Assembly: GCF_000004075.3 (NCBI RefSeq)
Contig: NC_026661.2
Location: 4,340,001-4,404,000 of the forward strand
Reading direction: 5' to 3'
Length of the DNA: 64,000 nucleotides
Source of the DNA: Cucumis sativus
Lineage: Eukaryota > Streptophyta > Magnoliopsida > Cucurbitales > Cucurbitaceae
The position numbers were made by a program, and so were the translations under genes. Below the pieces are notes generated by a model. That model had not been told where the DNA came from and did no database searches. It worked only from the letters and a program-made list of their open reading frames with translations. Shown piece after piece: positions 1-12,068 of this stretch (the stretch's first letter is position 1; each line of letters opens with the position of its first letter).

Positions 1-2108
1 TTTTGGATAAAACGGCAAATGAAAAACCAAAAGTCACAAAACCTCATAACAAAGTATAGATGGATGGGGAGGGTTCTGAATATCTTTATCAAATAAAACT
101 ATCTTCTCCTTCAACTGATTGACTCTAGCTTCCACCCTTTTTTTCCCACACCATTCTCCCAAGGAATACTTTGTTACATCAAATACAATGAACCTTACAA
201 TACTTCCAACTCTCCCTGAACCCTAAACCTAAACACATGCCCCCTTCTCTATATTCAATTTGAAATTACTGTACAAATTATTACTGAAATCTAATAAAAC
301 CATTAAGTTGAAGTATTGATATAAATAAACTTACTACAACTATAAACTTAAGCATACGGTATCAAAGCAGAAGTTTTGTGTTGGAACTCTTTGTAATGTC
401 CTTTTGTCTCCTAATTAATACATACCCAAAAATTTTCAAATCTACACATGAGGAGAGGGTTAAAAGTATTGATATCGTTCATAATCCATTCACTTAAGCT
501 TAGAGGTTCTGTTTGATTGTTTTCCTTTTTGTATCTTTAGTTTGTTCCTAATTTCAGCGTGTGATTTTAGTAATGGTTTAGATGTTGTAATTGAGACTCA
601 GTTTCATTTGGAGCCTTAATTGCTTTTTTACTCTTAAATTTGTAGCCTATTACATTTTTATTAGCTTTGGGTCATGTTTTATCGTTGCAAATGTATATTG
701 GCAATACATTTATGTAGCAATTAATTTCTTTTAAGAGAACCAAGGATCTCAAACAATTATGTTCATTTATGGAATTATATATATTGACTTATACTATATT
801 TTAGTTAGTTTCGGGTGTGTTTCAATATCAATTTAAACCCTTAAACATTCAATGTCGTATCATTATAAACTTTAATTAACTAATATTTACATCGATTTAA
901 ATTATGAATTTTTGCATGCGTGTATCAGTTTCACCATCCATTAAGTTGTTTTTGGATAGACATCTGATGAGATATATAATTTTATCAATTGAACCCTTAA
1001 GAATCTCATGAGTAAATCAATTTAGATCCAAAATTAAGATTGTTTTTTTTTTAGATCATAGCTGGGGTCGCATTTGGCCCCATTGAGATTGTCAGTAACA
1101 CCACCAATGATGTTGATGTTCAACCTGACCTGTTTGCCCACTTATCTTGCTGTGTTAGATGTTGCACCCTCCTCGGTTGCACCATGACACTTCTCCCAGC
1201 CCTTTATCTTTGTTTAACATGTCTTGTTGCTATTACACTTTATGTACTAGGGGGTCACAATGTACTTCCTTGAAGTATGATAGTGAGATTGTCCTCCACT
1301 TAAATTGTCATCGTCGTTGATATGACAAACTTAGGGATGCAATCGGCTTTGATGCACGTCAGATTGCAACACTACTCACCCTTTTTTTAAATTTTTTTTT
1401 GACATTTGGAAAAGTTTACGCAAGTATAAGAATTGAATGCATGCATGCATGGACATTTTCAAATGTAATTTTAGGATAGAGTTTAAATTAATAATTTGTT
1501 CAAAACAATTTAAAAGTTTCAATTGAAACAATTATATGTTTTACCCACGATAAACATAAAAAATTGGAACAAAATATAGAAGATTAGCATGACACTTTGT
1601 AAGTGTGTTCATGATTTAAATTGATACAAATTTAAAGGTGTAAACTGATATTTTTCCATATTTTTATTATATTCTCTATCAGATATTAACAAATGTGGGC
1701 CTTAATAATTCTTTTTGAGTGAGTTTTGAGTTGTGAGGATTCTTCGAAATGATCCAACACAACAGATCCCATTTTATAAGCAACTTATATTTCTTTCTTG
1801 AAAACTCACATTAGTTCCTTTGTATGGTTTACTGATCAGCTTTAGGCTCTGATACTGTGAGTCGTTTTAACCTGCCAAAACGAGCATAAAAAGTCATTTT
1901 ACCTTCATGTGAAGTGCCAACTTAATACCTCTCTCTATTACTTCCATTAAAAGAAAAAAGAAACTAAAAGTTCCAGTATATGTTGTCTGGGAAATTTAAA
2001 CTAAAAAATGAATCAATAAGAAAATTCTACCTCTAAACTAGCCTTGACAGTTCATAATATACTAATAATATGAAAATATGGCAACAAGCACAATGCCAAA
2101 AGAATTAG

Positions 2109-2252
2109 ATATAGCAAAATTTAGATTAACTTTCGTGGGTCTATCAGTGATAGAGTATCATATCACTTGCTAATAAGTGTTTATCTGTAATAGATCATAT
2201 TGCTAGTTGGAATCGTGTCTATTAGTGTGATAGACTTTGCTATATTTGTCAT
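2109..2252. repeat. AT-rich inverted-repeat (MITE-like) element copy
   Basis: One end reads 'atatagcaaaattta'. The other end, reverse-complemented, reads 'tgacaaatatagcaaagtc'. The centre holds 'ctatcagtgatagagt'. This layout recurs at least seven times in the window. Confidence 0.55.
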
Positions 2253-3058
2253 TGTTTCTAGCATTTACTTTGAAATTTCACTAATAATGGTGAATCATGC
2301 TGCAATGAATATATATTCAAAGCAGTTTGATACTTTAAACTGAACCGAGTTAAACTGATTATATATACCATCTGCCCATCACCCTTTTAGAATTGCTTTC
2401 ACTCACAACATCTAACCAATTATCACCCATTGATACGGTGGACAATTGAGATTACTTAACTTTGAGTATTCCCCGTGGAAGATGATTTTTTTTTCTTTTT
2501 GATAAATGGAATTTACATGGAAAAATACGAAAGGAAAAACGAAGGCATAAAAAAGGTCCTAAACTAACTATGAAAATGACTCCAATCTAACAAAATTGTG
2601 CCAAAATAGGCTTTGTTTATGTACCTCTCTACAAAGTCTATTGTTTCTCTTATCTAGATCATACCCCACACAATGAAAAAGAACTTAGCATAACGCACAG
2701 TTTTGTCATTCTTTCAAAAAGGTGAACTCGTAGCACCTCCTCAATTAACTGTAGCAAAACAATATGTAGTCTGAAGAGAGAAAATTTCTTTTTGAAAAAA
2801 TATACAAGAGGAGGCAGATAGGATGAATTGGCGCCCTCAAACATTCTTAATCAGGCTGGCACATCCTTAGCCACCCTCAACATATTCCCGAGCACAAAAA
2901 ATGATGCTTTGATAAAAGAAAGAAACTATACAAGGAGAGCAAAGTAGAGATAGAGAAAGCACAAAAGTTCAGGGATGTTGACATGGAAAATGTTAGAGGA
3001 AAGCCTCCAAAATACAAGGCTAGCTCCTAGATCAGATTACTAGATAAGATAAGGAAGC

Positions 3059-3165
3059 TGACTCATCCCACCTTATTCAAGGAGACGGAAGGAACCGTCT
3101 TCCTTTTTTTTCTTTTTGAAAAGGATACGTTGACTCATCCCACCTTATTCAAGGAGACGGAAGGA
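3059..3165. repeat. 35-bp direct repeat, two copies 72 bp apart
   Basis: Identical 35-bp stretches beginning 'tgactcatcccacc' and ending 'ggagacggaagga' lie at 3059-3093 and 3131-3165, followed by similar 'gtctt' ends. This is a local duplication inside a larger repeat-derived region with no coding frame. Confidence 0.85.
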
Positions 3166-3264
3166 CCAGTCTTAGTTCTTTAGTTCTTGGAAGCCTTCGA
3201 GACGAAGCAAGAATGTCAGTGCCATCAGGTGTCGAATGATCGAGATTCAAAATCCTTGTCCGAA

Positions 3265-3470
3265 TCCTAGGACTAAGGTGTCATCCATCTCAAAAATCAA
3301 TTGAGAAAGAAATGATTAGCTCATCTATCTTATAAGAAGTGGGAAATCTCTTGGTTTTTCTGATGTGAGTTTTTCAGGACATCCCCACATTCACTTTATG
3401 TGGGACTTTGATTGCATTCTCAACGTTTACTTATAATCCTAAATTGGTTTCATTAAAATTCAACCCATGG
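3265..3470 (+). repeat. LTR-like dispersed repeat fragment
   Basis: The segment contains 'agctcatctatcttataag' and 'tgtgggactttgattgc', resembling tails of short plant LTR elements. A related segment in the opposite orientation lies at 36430-36580. No coding capacity is seen. Confidence 0.45.
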
Positions 3471-3572
3471 TCCAAATTTGCCTTGGTGCAATAAAAACTC
3501 CTTGAAAAGTTAGAAGAGTGTTAAGGAGGTGTTGAAGTGTGACTAAAGTTCTACATTGGCTAGATAATAGAT

Positions 3573-3800
3573 CTCTACAAGATTTTTCACTTTTACTGAC
3601 GAAAAAAACGTCAGCCAATGTCCAAAAAACGCCACCCTAAGTTATGCCGACGCAAAAAAATGTGTTGGCAAGAACGTCGCCATATCCGTGTCGAGTGAAG
3701 TTCTTATCAACGAAATTGAATTTTAATTTTATCGATATAAGTACCTTTTCCTTGACATATTTATTGTTGTGTCGATGTACAAGTTTTGCTGACGACATAT
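3573..3800 (+). mobile_element. Degenerate CACTA-like element fragment
   Basis: It begins with 'ctctacaagatttttc', close to the CACTA terminus CACTACAAGAAA, then 'ttttactgacgaaaaaaacg' and repeated 'acgtc' modules. This is the usual sub-terminal pattern of a plant CACTA family. A sister copy with the same module order ('acgtcgccctaagttata' type) lies at 33880-34060. No transposase frame or opposite terminus was found, so it is probably a non-autonomous remnant. Confidence 0.5.
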
Positions 3801-3870
3801 AAGTTTTGGTATGAGAGGATCTATGACATATGAAAGAGGATAATATAGTGAGAGAAGATCTATCACATAT

Positions 3871-5494
3871 AAAAGAGGATAATTATCTTTAATGGTATGA
3901 CACCTCACAGTGGAGATATGTTAGAAGGCTCGTAATTCCTAATAATTAAATGATACCATAGTGACCTTAATACTTGAGGGAGAATAATTGGAATGCAGCC
4001 ATAGTCTTACATTATATATAGTTAGATAACCTATTATATATAAAGGAAGGACAATCATATCTCTAATAGTATGAGACATTTTTAGTGATCAAACCAAAAT
4101 TAAAAGCATGAGGGTTAATTTCCAAAATGGACAATATATCATCTATTGTAGAGATATATTGGAGGGTTGGTTGTCTCTAGCAAGTAGTATCATCCCACTC
4201 CCACTCCCACTCCCACTTTGATGCTGAAGTTAATCTCACATGGAGGGTAGAAGTATCAAACTACTATGCTCATAATTTACTTACATCGTCAAAGAGCTTT
4301 CGTATGGCCTATTTGTAGGATATCGTGACCAAATCCATTTAGGATCATGTTTTTGTGTCTAATTAGAAGAATTCCTCGGATTTATTGGATCAGCCGGCTC
4401 ATGGGGGATAAATCTCGAGCTAACCTATAGGGCAGCTGAGGAGCTTGGAATGGGGCTGTTTCTCTTTCACTTGTTCTTTGGTTGGGTTTTGCATATTCCA
4501 TTGAGCTCCAGCTACATTTCCTTGTATTTTAGAGAAGAAAGAAACACTCCTTCACAATCTCCACGTTAACTTTCTCTAGAAGCTTAACTAAATTCTTATT
4601 TGTCATTATGTTTAAGTTACATAGAGTTTTCATTGCCATCTTTCGCCAAGTTGGCCTTCATTTTCTACTTCATACAATTCGTTGAGCTTGCGGCCATTAT
4701 CAACTTTTTGTTTGCTGTCTCCCATGAACATGATTTATTTTTTTGCTTGATGGTACAAATATAGTTTAGTATAATTGAAGGTACTCAATATTAACTCTTT
4801 AGATCGTGTTTTGAAGAACTTGTCTTACTTTATATAGTCATCGTATTATATCATCCATAGGAATACTATTGAGGATCTTGACTTTTTCTCTTTTAGTGTG
4901 GAATTTGCTTCCTTTAGACGTTTGGTTTCCATGTAACTCAATCTAAAAATTGTTTTAATGGTCGAGTGGCTTCCTCGTTTCGCACTGACCATTTCTCCAT
5001 TTGTCATGACTCACTGGTCCTCGGAATGTTGTAGAGGTGTTGTCATTAGCCATCAGAAGATTGCTCAGAAAGTCAAATAATGTAGTAGAGCGAGACAATG
5101 AAGACAATGAGAAAGAGATGATACTTAAAGTTAGTGAGAGAGCGAGAGAAAGACATAGAAAGTCAAGAGAGTGAGAAGTGCGTGACAACGAGATAGCAAG
5201 AGAGGAAAGAGCGAGAGGCCAATCTGCGTATGCAATTTTCAATTTTTATAATTTCACGTCCACATGACGTTGACAAAGGACCAAAACCCTCTATTTTGGA
5301 TCCTCCATCCACCGTGACCCTATTGTAAGGATTCCATATACAATCATTTCTTGCTTATGTGATCCGAGATACAATTGATAATAGATGAGGATGGACAACT
5401 ATCTCCAATAGTATGAGACAAAAAACAAAGCAAGAGTTTATGCCTAAAGTGGATAATATCATACTCTTGTAGAGTTATCTGGAAGGTCTGCTGG
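3871..5494 (+). repeat. Three degenerate copies of one dispersed repeat (LTR-like)
   Basis: Segments at about 3871-3932, 4041-4178 and 5381-5494 share the order 'ggacaactatctccaatag', 'tatgag', 'gcatgagggtt', 'gtggataatatcata', 'gtagagatat'. The first copy lacks the middle. A weaker trace occurs near 7250-7310. The wording resembles LTR ends common in eudicot genomes. No protein-coding frame is associated. Confidence 0.55.
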
Positions 5495-7488
5495 GTAAAA
5501 TCCTAGGTCATGGTGGTATCTGTGAGCGGTTACCCAATTACTACTTTGGGGTTGAGCTTTCGTTCAAATAATGTGATCAAGTGTATAATTTAGAGAAATA
5601 ACTGTTTGAGAAGAGACTTGATTTACCAAGCTACGCTCCTGTTTCTTCACAAACATATCCAGTTAAATTATCTAAAGAGTAACGATAAAAGAGTTGTAAT
5701 TTGTAAAAAGTTTCAATCTTGTAGACCAAATGACTGTTAAGGTGATGCTGTTATTCTAAATTTGTGCTCTGCTACACAAAGGTTTTTCATTAAAAAGTAA
5801 AGTTGTTTCTCTGGTTTCAAAGATTCCAAAGATTTGTGATTGTAATACGTTGAAGTGTAGGAGGAGACTCAAGGGCAGTTTAAGAGGCTGAGTTGATTAA
5901 TCTAGTCATTATAATTGTTTGTGTTTGAGAGCAAGCTCTTCTAGTCTGGGTTACAAATGATGAGAGAAGATAGTTACAAAATAGTAAACGCCATAGAAAT
6001 GGAGTGTTGACAAAATGTTGGTTATAATTACTAAGAACTTCAATTATAATAGTCACCCCATCCAAGGCAAGTTGGGAGACTAAACGCCCTTAGCGTGTTA
6101 GAAGTTCAATGAGCCAAGTTCCTCACAACCACACGACAAAAAAAGCCAAAAGGAAGAAAACGAAAAAAAAAAACTATCACAGGACAAATTGTGGTTGGAC
6201 GACACGGCAGATAATCTGCAAAATGATCACAAAGTACTTTGGTAAACAGTTTTGCACGTCCCTGTTAAGACTTTCAGATTGTTTGTTACAGTAAATAATT
6301 GTTGAGGATTTTACTTTAAGATTTCGTTTCTTTGTTTAGTTTAGTTTTTTTCTTACTATCTCACAAACTTTTCTATCAGTCTGCTTTCCATTACTGTCTA
6401 TGTTGGTTTCATATATTTGCTGCATGCTATCAAATTTAGCCTTTTCTGCTACTGGCATCTCTCTTCTGTCCAGTTGTAATTGAACTAAGATTTGCATTAT
6501 GTTTTGAGGAGGTTCTGAATGTGTTTTAAATTGCTATGTTTTTCTATTTATGCATCATTTTGTTACTAGTAAAATTATTTAACTTTGAATCGTGGAGAAC
6601 TGTCAACATATATGTTACTCCCACCAACATACCTGTAATACATTTAATTTTTAATTTCTTATGCTCTATTGTAATTCATTGCTATCGTTAGAATTGAACC
6701 ATTTGAGATACTTTTCAATAGAATGTGTATATTAATGGTATAAAGATATTTAGCAAAACCAAGGTTTACGTTATACTTGGTAGAGAAATCTCATACATTT
6801 TGTTGATGCCAAAATTTGTGCAAGAAAAAGTCATGTCCATCACTTGACAACAACAGTAAAATTGTTTACCGGCGAAAGAGCGTGACCGGCCTACAAAAGA
6901 AAGCAAAATATATAATTGCCACACAAGCTCTAATCCTTAAGCAAGTCCGAAAGAGAGTGAAAGTTTTAAGATTTGAGAGCGAGAATTGACTTATTGTCCA
7001 CTGAGGTGCTAAGACGTTAATTATATATAGTAGGCCGACCTAGAGTTTCCTACCATTTCTCTTTCTACAAAAGGAAAAAAGAACTGATGAGGGGTTTGGG
7101 GTTTCACTTAGTCCTAGCCGAGCCAAGCCAAGCCCATCCCACCCCACCCTGAACCATATGTGTCTACGAGCAGAGGAGGTTCAGAATGTGATCATAGTTT
7201 CACACCAGTCAGATAAAGTGAGATGAACATGATATCTATATAATCAAACACAATTATCTCTATTAATATCATATGATTATGAAGATATTTGGAGGATGTC
7301 TTGTACTAAGAAGGGTTACTCCAGCCACAGGCTTCTCTCAATCTTGGGTTAATAAGTTTTGGTCTAATCTTACCTCTGACACTAACTATAATTAATTGTT
7401 GACAAACAGAAAGATTTCCTTTTAGAACAGCTATTTTTGCAATGGCATATTTCTAATGGTCTGAGCACATTACAATTTGAATATTCAG

Positions 7489-9288
7489 GTTGATTTGCTG
7501 ATAGAAGAAAACAAGAGATTGAACCAGCTTGTGAGTTTTACAAACCATGTTAATATTTTTTTATTTTTAGTGTTTGTAAAAGGGAAAATTAATGATTGAA
7601 GTTTTGTTGTCTGTGGTAGGAAGTGGACAAATTGGGAGAGCAAATAATGCAGAACATACAAGGACATTCTTCTGAGTCTATAGGGAATAATTCAACTTCA
7701 TCAAATAACCCTTCTCAAGATTATGACAGCTCTGACACTTCTCTCAAACTGGGGTTAGTTTAATTTTCAAACTATTCCAAAGTTCTTCTTTCTTGAGGAT
7801 TTGTTTGGTATATATTATGTATTGTTTATTAGTTTCGGTCAAAGTCAATCGAAATGGATCCTACGAGAGTAAGATATATAAGATATATATGAGCTACTTC
7901 GATTAATTAAAACATTAATTTGCATCTAAAATGTACGTTTCTTTTTCATAAATACATATTTTAAGTCTCGTTTCATAACTACGCTACATTATATTTTTTT
8001 AAAACGTATTCTACAAAAGCTTTCTTTCATTACTTTGGTTTTCAGAATTTGGATAATCATGTTTAAATATTTACTAAACAAGATCATAGTTTTTCTTGGA
8101 GAATTTTCTTATACATAATTATGAATTTATTTTGAAAATGATCCCTTGAATGTGTGAAATAAATTCCAAAAGTATATTGTTGATAGATATTTTCTTGGGC
8201 ACTCGTGCTAACAATTTCGTTTTCGTTTTTTTTTTTAAAAAAAAACCAAGTCTATTTCCTCTCTCTCTCTTTTTTTTTTTACCATAGTTTACATCTAACA
8301 AAATTTTAAAACTAGTTGACTTGGTTTAGGAAAAAGTAAAAAGTTGGTTACTTAGACGTAAAAGAAGTTTTTATAGGCTTAATATTTATAAACTAAAAAC
8401 GTAAACCTAAGGTTTCGTTTGGTAATGATTTTGTTATTTGTTTTTAAAATTAAGCCGATAGTGATAGAAAATTAGGCATAGGGGCAACCAAAAATAGAAC
8501 AAAATAATACCCTATTTGTAATGATTAACATCATGAAACCCTAAAATAAATTGAAAATCCGTTAACTCAAAATTCTCTTCACATGAACTCGACCCGATCA
8601 CCACTAGAATTTTCTGCTATTCTTTGGACTCAATCATGTTGTGGGACCCGATGAACGAAGAAATCGGGATAGAGAAAGAGATGGAAAATAAGGAGGAAGG
8701 ATTTTTCTTGTGAAATTGGGCTTTTAGTGCTTGAGAGAGGTTCTTCTGAAGAACAATTTCAGCAGCCCAAAATTTCTAAACATTGCCTTTCAAATATAGA
8801 AAGATGTAAATTATTATAGAAAATAGACTTAATTTTCAAAAACTAAAAACAAATAACGATATGAACCAAAAGGACAGTAAAGAAGAATCGATACAAGCAA
8901 CTAGTTAACCTAATTTGGTGCAACATCGGGGCTATGCCCAATTGAGAAGATCGAAATATTCACTAGAATTATTAAAAAGATTACAAGTACACAACTTATA
9001 TCCTTTTAATACACACTAGAAAATCACTTGGGCTCAACGTGAATCAATAACCTAATCAAACAACCATATATAAGAATCAACTATATGCTTATTGTATTTA
9101 AGATTAACATAAAATATTAAAGAATATGATCAACTGGTGCAGACCTAATAATTAATTATACATCCAAACCCAAATTTTACTTTGTAAACTGTGTTATAAT
9201 TAATTACTAACAGCCTTGATTGTTCTTCTATTATAATCATTATTATTTGAGTTGTTGTTGTTGCAGATTGCCATTGCTTGATTTTTGA
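7489..9288 (+). CDS. SVP/JOINTLESS-like MADS-box protein, C-terminal exons (partial)
   Basis: Three exons splice in frame: 7489-7530, 7620-7753 and 9267-9288, with acceptors 'attcag', 'ggtag' and 'ttgcag' and donors 'gtgagt' and 'gttagt'. The first is exactly 42 nt and encodes VDLLIEENKRLNQL, the size and content of exon 6 of MIKC-type MADS genes, at the end of the K-box coiled coil. The second encodes a polar tail with SSES and DYDSSDTSLKLG. The last adds LPLLDF and a stop at 9286-9288. The TSLKLGLP ending is diagnostic of the SVP/AGL24/JOINTLESS clade, nuclear repressors or regulators of flowering and meristem identity. The MADS domain and exons 1-5 were not found in 1-7488. They lie either left of the window, across an intron of more than 7 kb, or are lost. 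Confidence 0.8.
7754..9266 (+). other. Last intron of the SVP-like gene
   Basis: This 1513-bp intron has donor GTTAGT and acceptor TTGCAG. It is AT-rich, with long A/T runs near 8230-8290. I see no other gene in it. Confidence 0.7.
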
Positions 9289-11273
9289 ATTATATGGCTG
9301 AAGATTGGCATCTGAATCAACCCAAAAGATCAGCAATTTACCATTTGGAAAAGAGTTCATTTGGTATATATATATATATAGAGTCTGAAAAAAAAAAAAG
9401 AATGATAAATAAGGTAGGATTAAGTGAGCATGTATATGAAATTATGCAATAAATTAGGTTGAATGATATATATGTGTAGAACACAATTACTAAAATTAAA
9501 TTTGCTTGAATTTGTTGCATTTTGGATCATACCATAAATTGCTATGCCTTTCCAAGCACACCTATAAGGTTGTAGTAATTAATTAAGAGACACTCCCAAT
9601 GTAATTCAATTTAAGTGCCTCTTAATTAGTCAATTACTATAATTAGGTGCTAAGTGTCCTTACCAAACTCTTTAATTTAATTTATTCTGACTGTTCTTAC
9701 CAAACTCTTTAACTTAATTTATTTTATTGCGAGTGTTCTTACCGAACTCTTTCGTCACATGTACGTAGGTCTATTGTCGTTTATTATAGATAAAAAGTAA
9801 AAATTAGAATACGGAAATGTTTGGTTTAACTTTTTAATTTTGAAAGCAGGTCATTTTTAAAAAAAAAATTGAATTGCTTGACAATAACTCAAAATAATTA
9901 TTTAAACGATCTTTAATTTTATTTTAAATTGTTTTTACGAATTTTAAAAGGAGAAATTGTTATGAATAAAAAAAAGTTAAAATTAGTTTCACGTTTATGA
10001 AAAAAAAATTAGGAGCACTCTTGAAAAATAGTAAAAAAAGATTATGATAATATGTCCGATGCCATTGTATTTTATAAATTGTAAAAGTAGGAAATTTAAA
10101 AGTGTTATTGATATCACTAATTTTGATATATCGAAATATGCAAAAAAAAAAAATATATATATATATATATCATGAGCTGTTTTTTTTTCTAAACGTTTTT
10201 GTCATTTTATGTAATTTTTCAAAAAGAATTAAATAAGTTATTGAAAATTTGATTAATTTTGATAAATTTGAAAATTACTATAAAAGATTATATTAAAATG
10301 ATAAAATTGTTCGAAAATATTTATCAATATAACATAGTATCATAATATCATAATGCATCTACGATAGATTACTATCGGGATTAGACAAAGAGTCGTGCGT
10401 ACCTCTCGTACACTATTTGGCATAGCCCACCCCACAAGAGAATAAGCAATTGAGTTGACAGACAAACTTTAAACTAAAAATAGCCATGAAGAGAGAAAAA
10501 TGCATGAGAATGTTTTTCAAAAGGAGAAAAAAAGTAGAGATGAAAAACTCTTTATCCTATGCGAATAATATCTCGCTTTGTAACAAACGATTTCGAGAAG
10601 GATAGAGTGCGAAAATAATAAAAGAATGATCCCTTAGAACAAAGGAAAAAAATGGTCTCAGTAATGGACTATACATTGACAGAGACGGTGGTGGATATAA
10701 AATGAAGCCTTTCTTCCATTATGGGTATGCGCCATAAACAGAACTTAACCAAGACTTCAAAAATGAATTGCTGTCACCAGAGTTTGAGAATTCAGATTTC
10801 ACTTCTAACTTAATTAAGGGTGTGTTTTGGACGTGATCAAAATGATCACTTTTTCTTTTGCCAAAATTACTTTTCCTAGATGATTTTTGTTAGGTATAAA
10901 TCCCGACGTTTCAGCAAGTAATTTTGAGCCATTAAGAAAAACTTAATTAGCATTGGATGAAAGTCCAAGAAGTACTCTTCTGTTTCTGTAAAGGATAAAA
11001 TTAATGTACATATATATATTATAGAAAAACCAACAAAAAAACTAAAAGAACTGTTACACACTAAAAGAAATATGTATTCATAATATAATGTTTTAATAGG
11101 TGGAGAGAACAACAGTCTATAGATACGAACACACAGTACACTGATAGAAAAAGAAAACATAACAAACATAAAAATCTCTCGTACACAAAGGGAAAATTTA
11201 AGAAAAACATGAAGAAGTGTGTATAATTATAAATGCAGCTGTGTTCTTTTAGATATATGATTCAGTATGGTAT
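9289..11273. other. Intergenic, no gene seen
   Basis: AT-rich sequence between the convergent MADS-like and PELPK genes. It contains (TA)n microsatellites at about 9364-9381 and 10151-10171. Open frames here are short, low-complexity and lack family resemblance. Confidence 0.6.
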
Positions 11274-11870
11274 TCAAGGAGTAGTTGTGGTTGTGTGGGG
11301 TGGGTTAAATGAAGGGAAAGGTATGTCCTTTGGAAGAGAAGGCAATACTGGTTTTGGGAGTGATGGCAATTCGGGTACTTTGGGAAGTTCTGGTTTAGGA
11401 ATATTTGGTAATTCGGGCAATTTAGGGAGTTCTGGTTTTGGTAAGTTTGGTAGTTCAGGTAGTTTTGGGAGTTCAGGTTTTGGTAGATGATCGGGAACTT
11501 CAGCAAGTTTAGGGAGATCAAACTTAGGCATGGTTGGAATTTCAGGAACTTTGGAGTGATCAAAGTTAGGTACTTTTGGTAATTCAGGCAACTTTGGAAG
11601 TTCAGGCTTTGGCAATTCAGGGACTTTAGGCTTTTCTAGAGGTGGAAGATGAGGCAGTGGAGGTAACTCAACTTTCGGTAGTGGAGGAAGCTCTGACTTT
11701 GGCAAAGTGGGTATTTCAGGCTTTGGAAGCCCTTCAGGTCCATGAGGTATTGGCGTCTCCAAGAGATGCCTTGCGCTCACTGACATAATAAGAAAATCAA
11801 AGCTCATGGTGACTATAAGAATACCAAGTACCAAAGAAGCTTTAAGGGTTGATAAGGGACGAGTAGCCAT
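11274..11870 (-). CDS. PELPK-type proline-rich secreted protein, copy 1
   Basis: A single exon of 198 codons. Residues 1-33 form a hydrophobic signal peptide ending near 'SVSARHLLETP'. The rest is a low-complexity repeat rich in Pro, Glu, Leu and Lys, with six exact PELPK pentapeptides and many variants such as PELPN and PEIPT, ending in a Thr-rich tail. Arabidopsis PELPK1 (At5g09530) has the same build: a signal peptide followed by PELPK repeats in a hydroxyproline-rich wall protein linked to germination and growth. Secretion to the cell wall is inferred from that. It lies about 2.1 kb from the next copy on the same strand. A TATA box at 11976-11983 and the shared upstream motif at 12056-12068 support the start. 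Repeat length is likely to vary between alleles. Confidence 0.88.
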   Translation of the reverse strand: MATRPLSTLKASLVLGILIVTMSFDFLIMSVSARHLLETPIPHGPEGLPKPEIPTLPKSELPPLPKVELPPLPHLPPLEKPKVPELPKPELPKLPELPKVPNFDHSKVPEIPTMPKFDLPKLAEVPDHLPKPELPKLPELPNLPKPELPKLPELPNIPKPELPKVPELPSLPKPVLPSLPKDIPFPSFNPPHTTTTTP

Positions 11871-11975
11871 TAGGATCTAAACAACAATGGACCAAGGAAT
11901 TGATAATAACACAAAAACGAAGATGATTTGATGAGATTAGCTGTGTTGATGATCTCAATATGCAACATGCAAAGG

Positions 11976-11983
11976 TATTTATA
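11976..11983 (-). promoter_or_regulatory. TATA box of PELPK copy 1
   Basis: On the minus strand the context is 'ttacctataaatacc', 106 bp before the start codon. PELPK copy 3 has the same 'ttacctataaatac' core. Confidence 0.7.
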
Positions 11984-12055
11984 GGTAAAGAAAGAAGAGG
12001 TGGAGAAAAGCACATATATGAATTGTTTAAGAAGAGATGAATAATGGTAGAGGAA

Positions 12056-12068
12056 GTGTTAGTTCAAC
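12056..12068 (-). promoter_or_regulatory. Shared PELPK promoter motif GTTGAACTAACAC (copy 1)
   Basis: The minus strand reads GTTGAACTAACAC, 186 bp before the start codon and about 72 bp upstream of the TATA box. The identical 13-mer precedes the other two PELPK genes at similar distances. Confidence 0.7.

Larger units (their letters stand above)
1..7488. other. Gene-poor, repeat-rich stretch upstream of (or intronic to) the MADS gene
   Basis: I see no supportable coding exon here. The stretch is AT-rich and carries fragments of dispersed plant repeats, listed separately: an inverted-repeat element near 2.1 kb, a 35-bp direct repeat near 3.1 kb, LTR-like and CACTA-like fragments at 3.3-3.8 kb and LTR-like fragments at 3.9-5.5 kb. 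A relatively GC-richer island at about 1060-1380 has no open frame and may be a decayed element. Because exon 6 of a MADS gene starts at 7489, all of this may be one large intron whose upstream exons lie outside the window. Confidence 0.5.

Noticed and set aside
4955-5242. 95-codon minus-strand frame rich in Ser and Leu
   Set aside because: It is low-complexity, translated from a GA-rich tract inside repeat-derived DNA.
11233-11563. Long Gly/Ser-rich and Asn/Gln-rich open frames opposite or overlapping PELPK copy 1
   Set aside because: They arise because the repetitive PELPK codons leave other frames without stops. The same effect occurs at copies 2 and 3. No signal peptide or family match.
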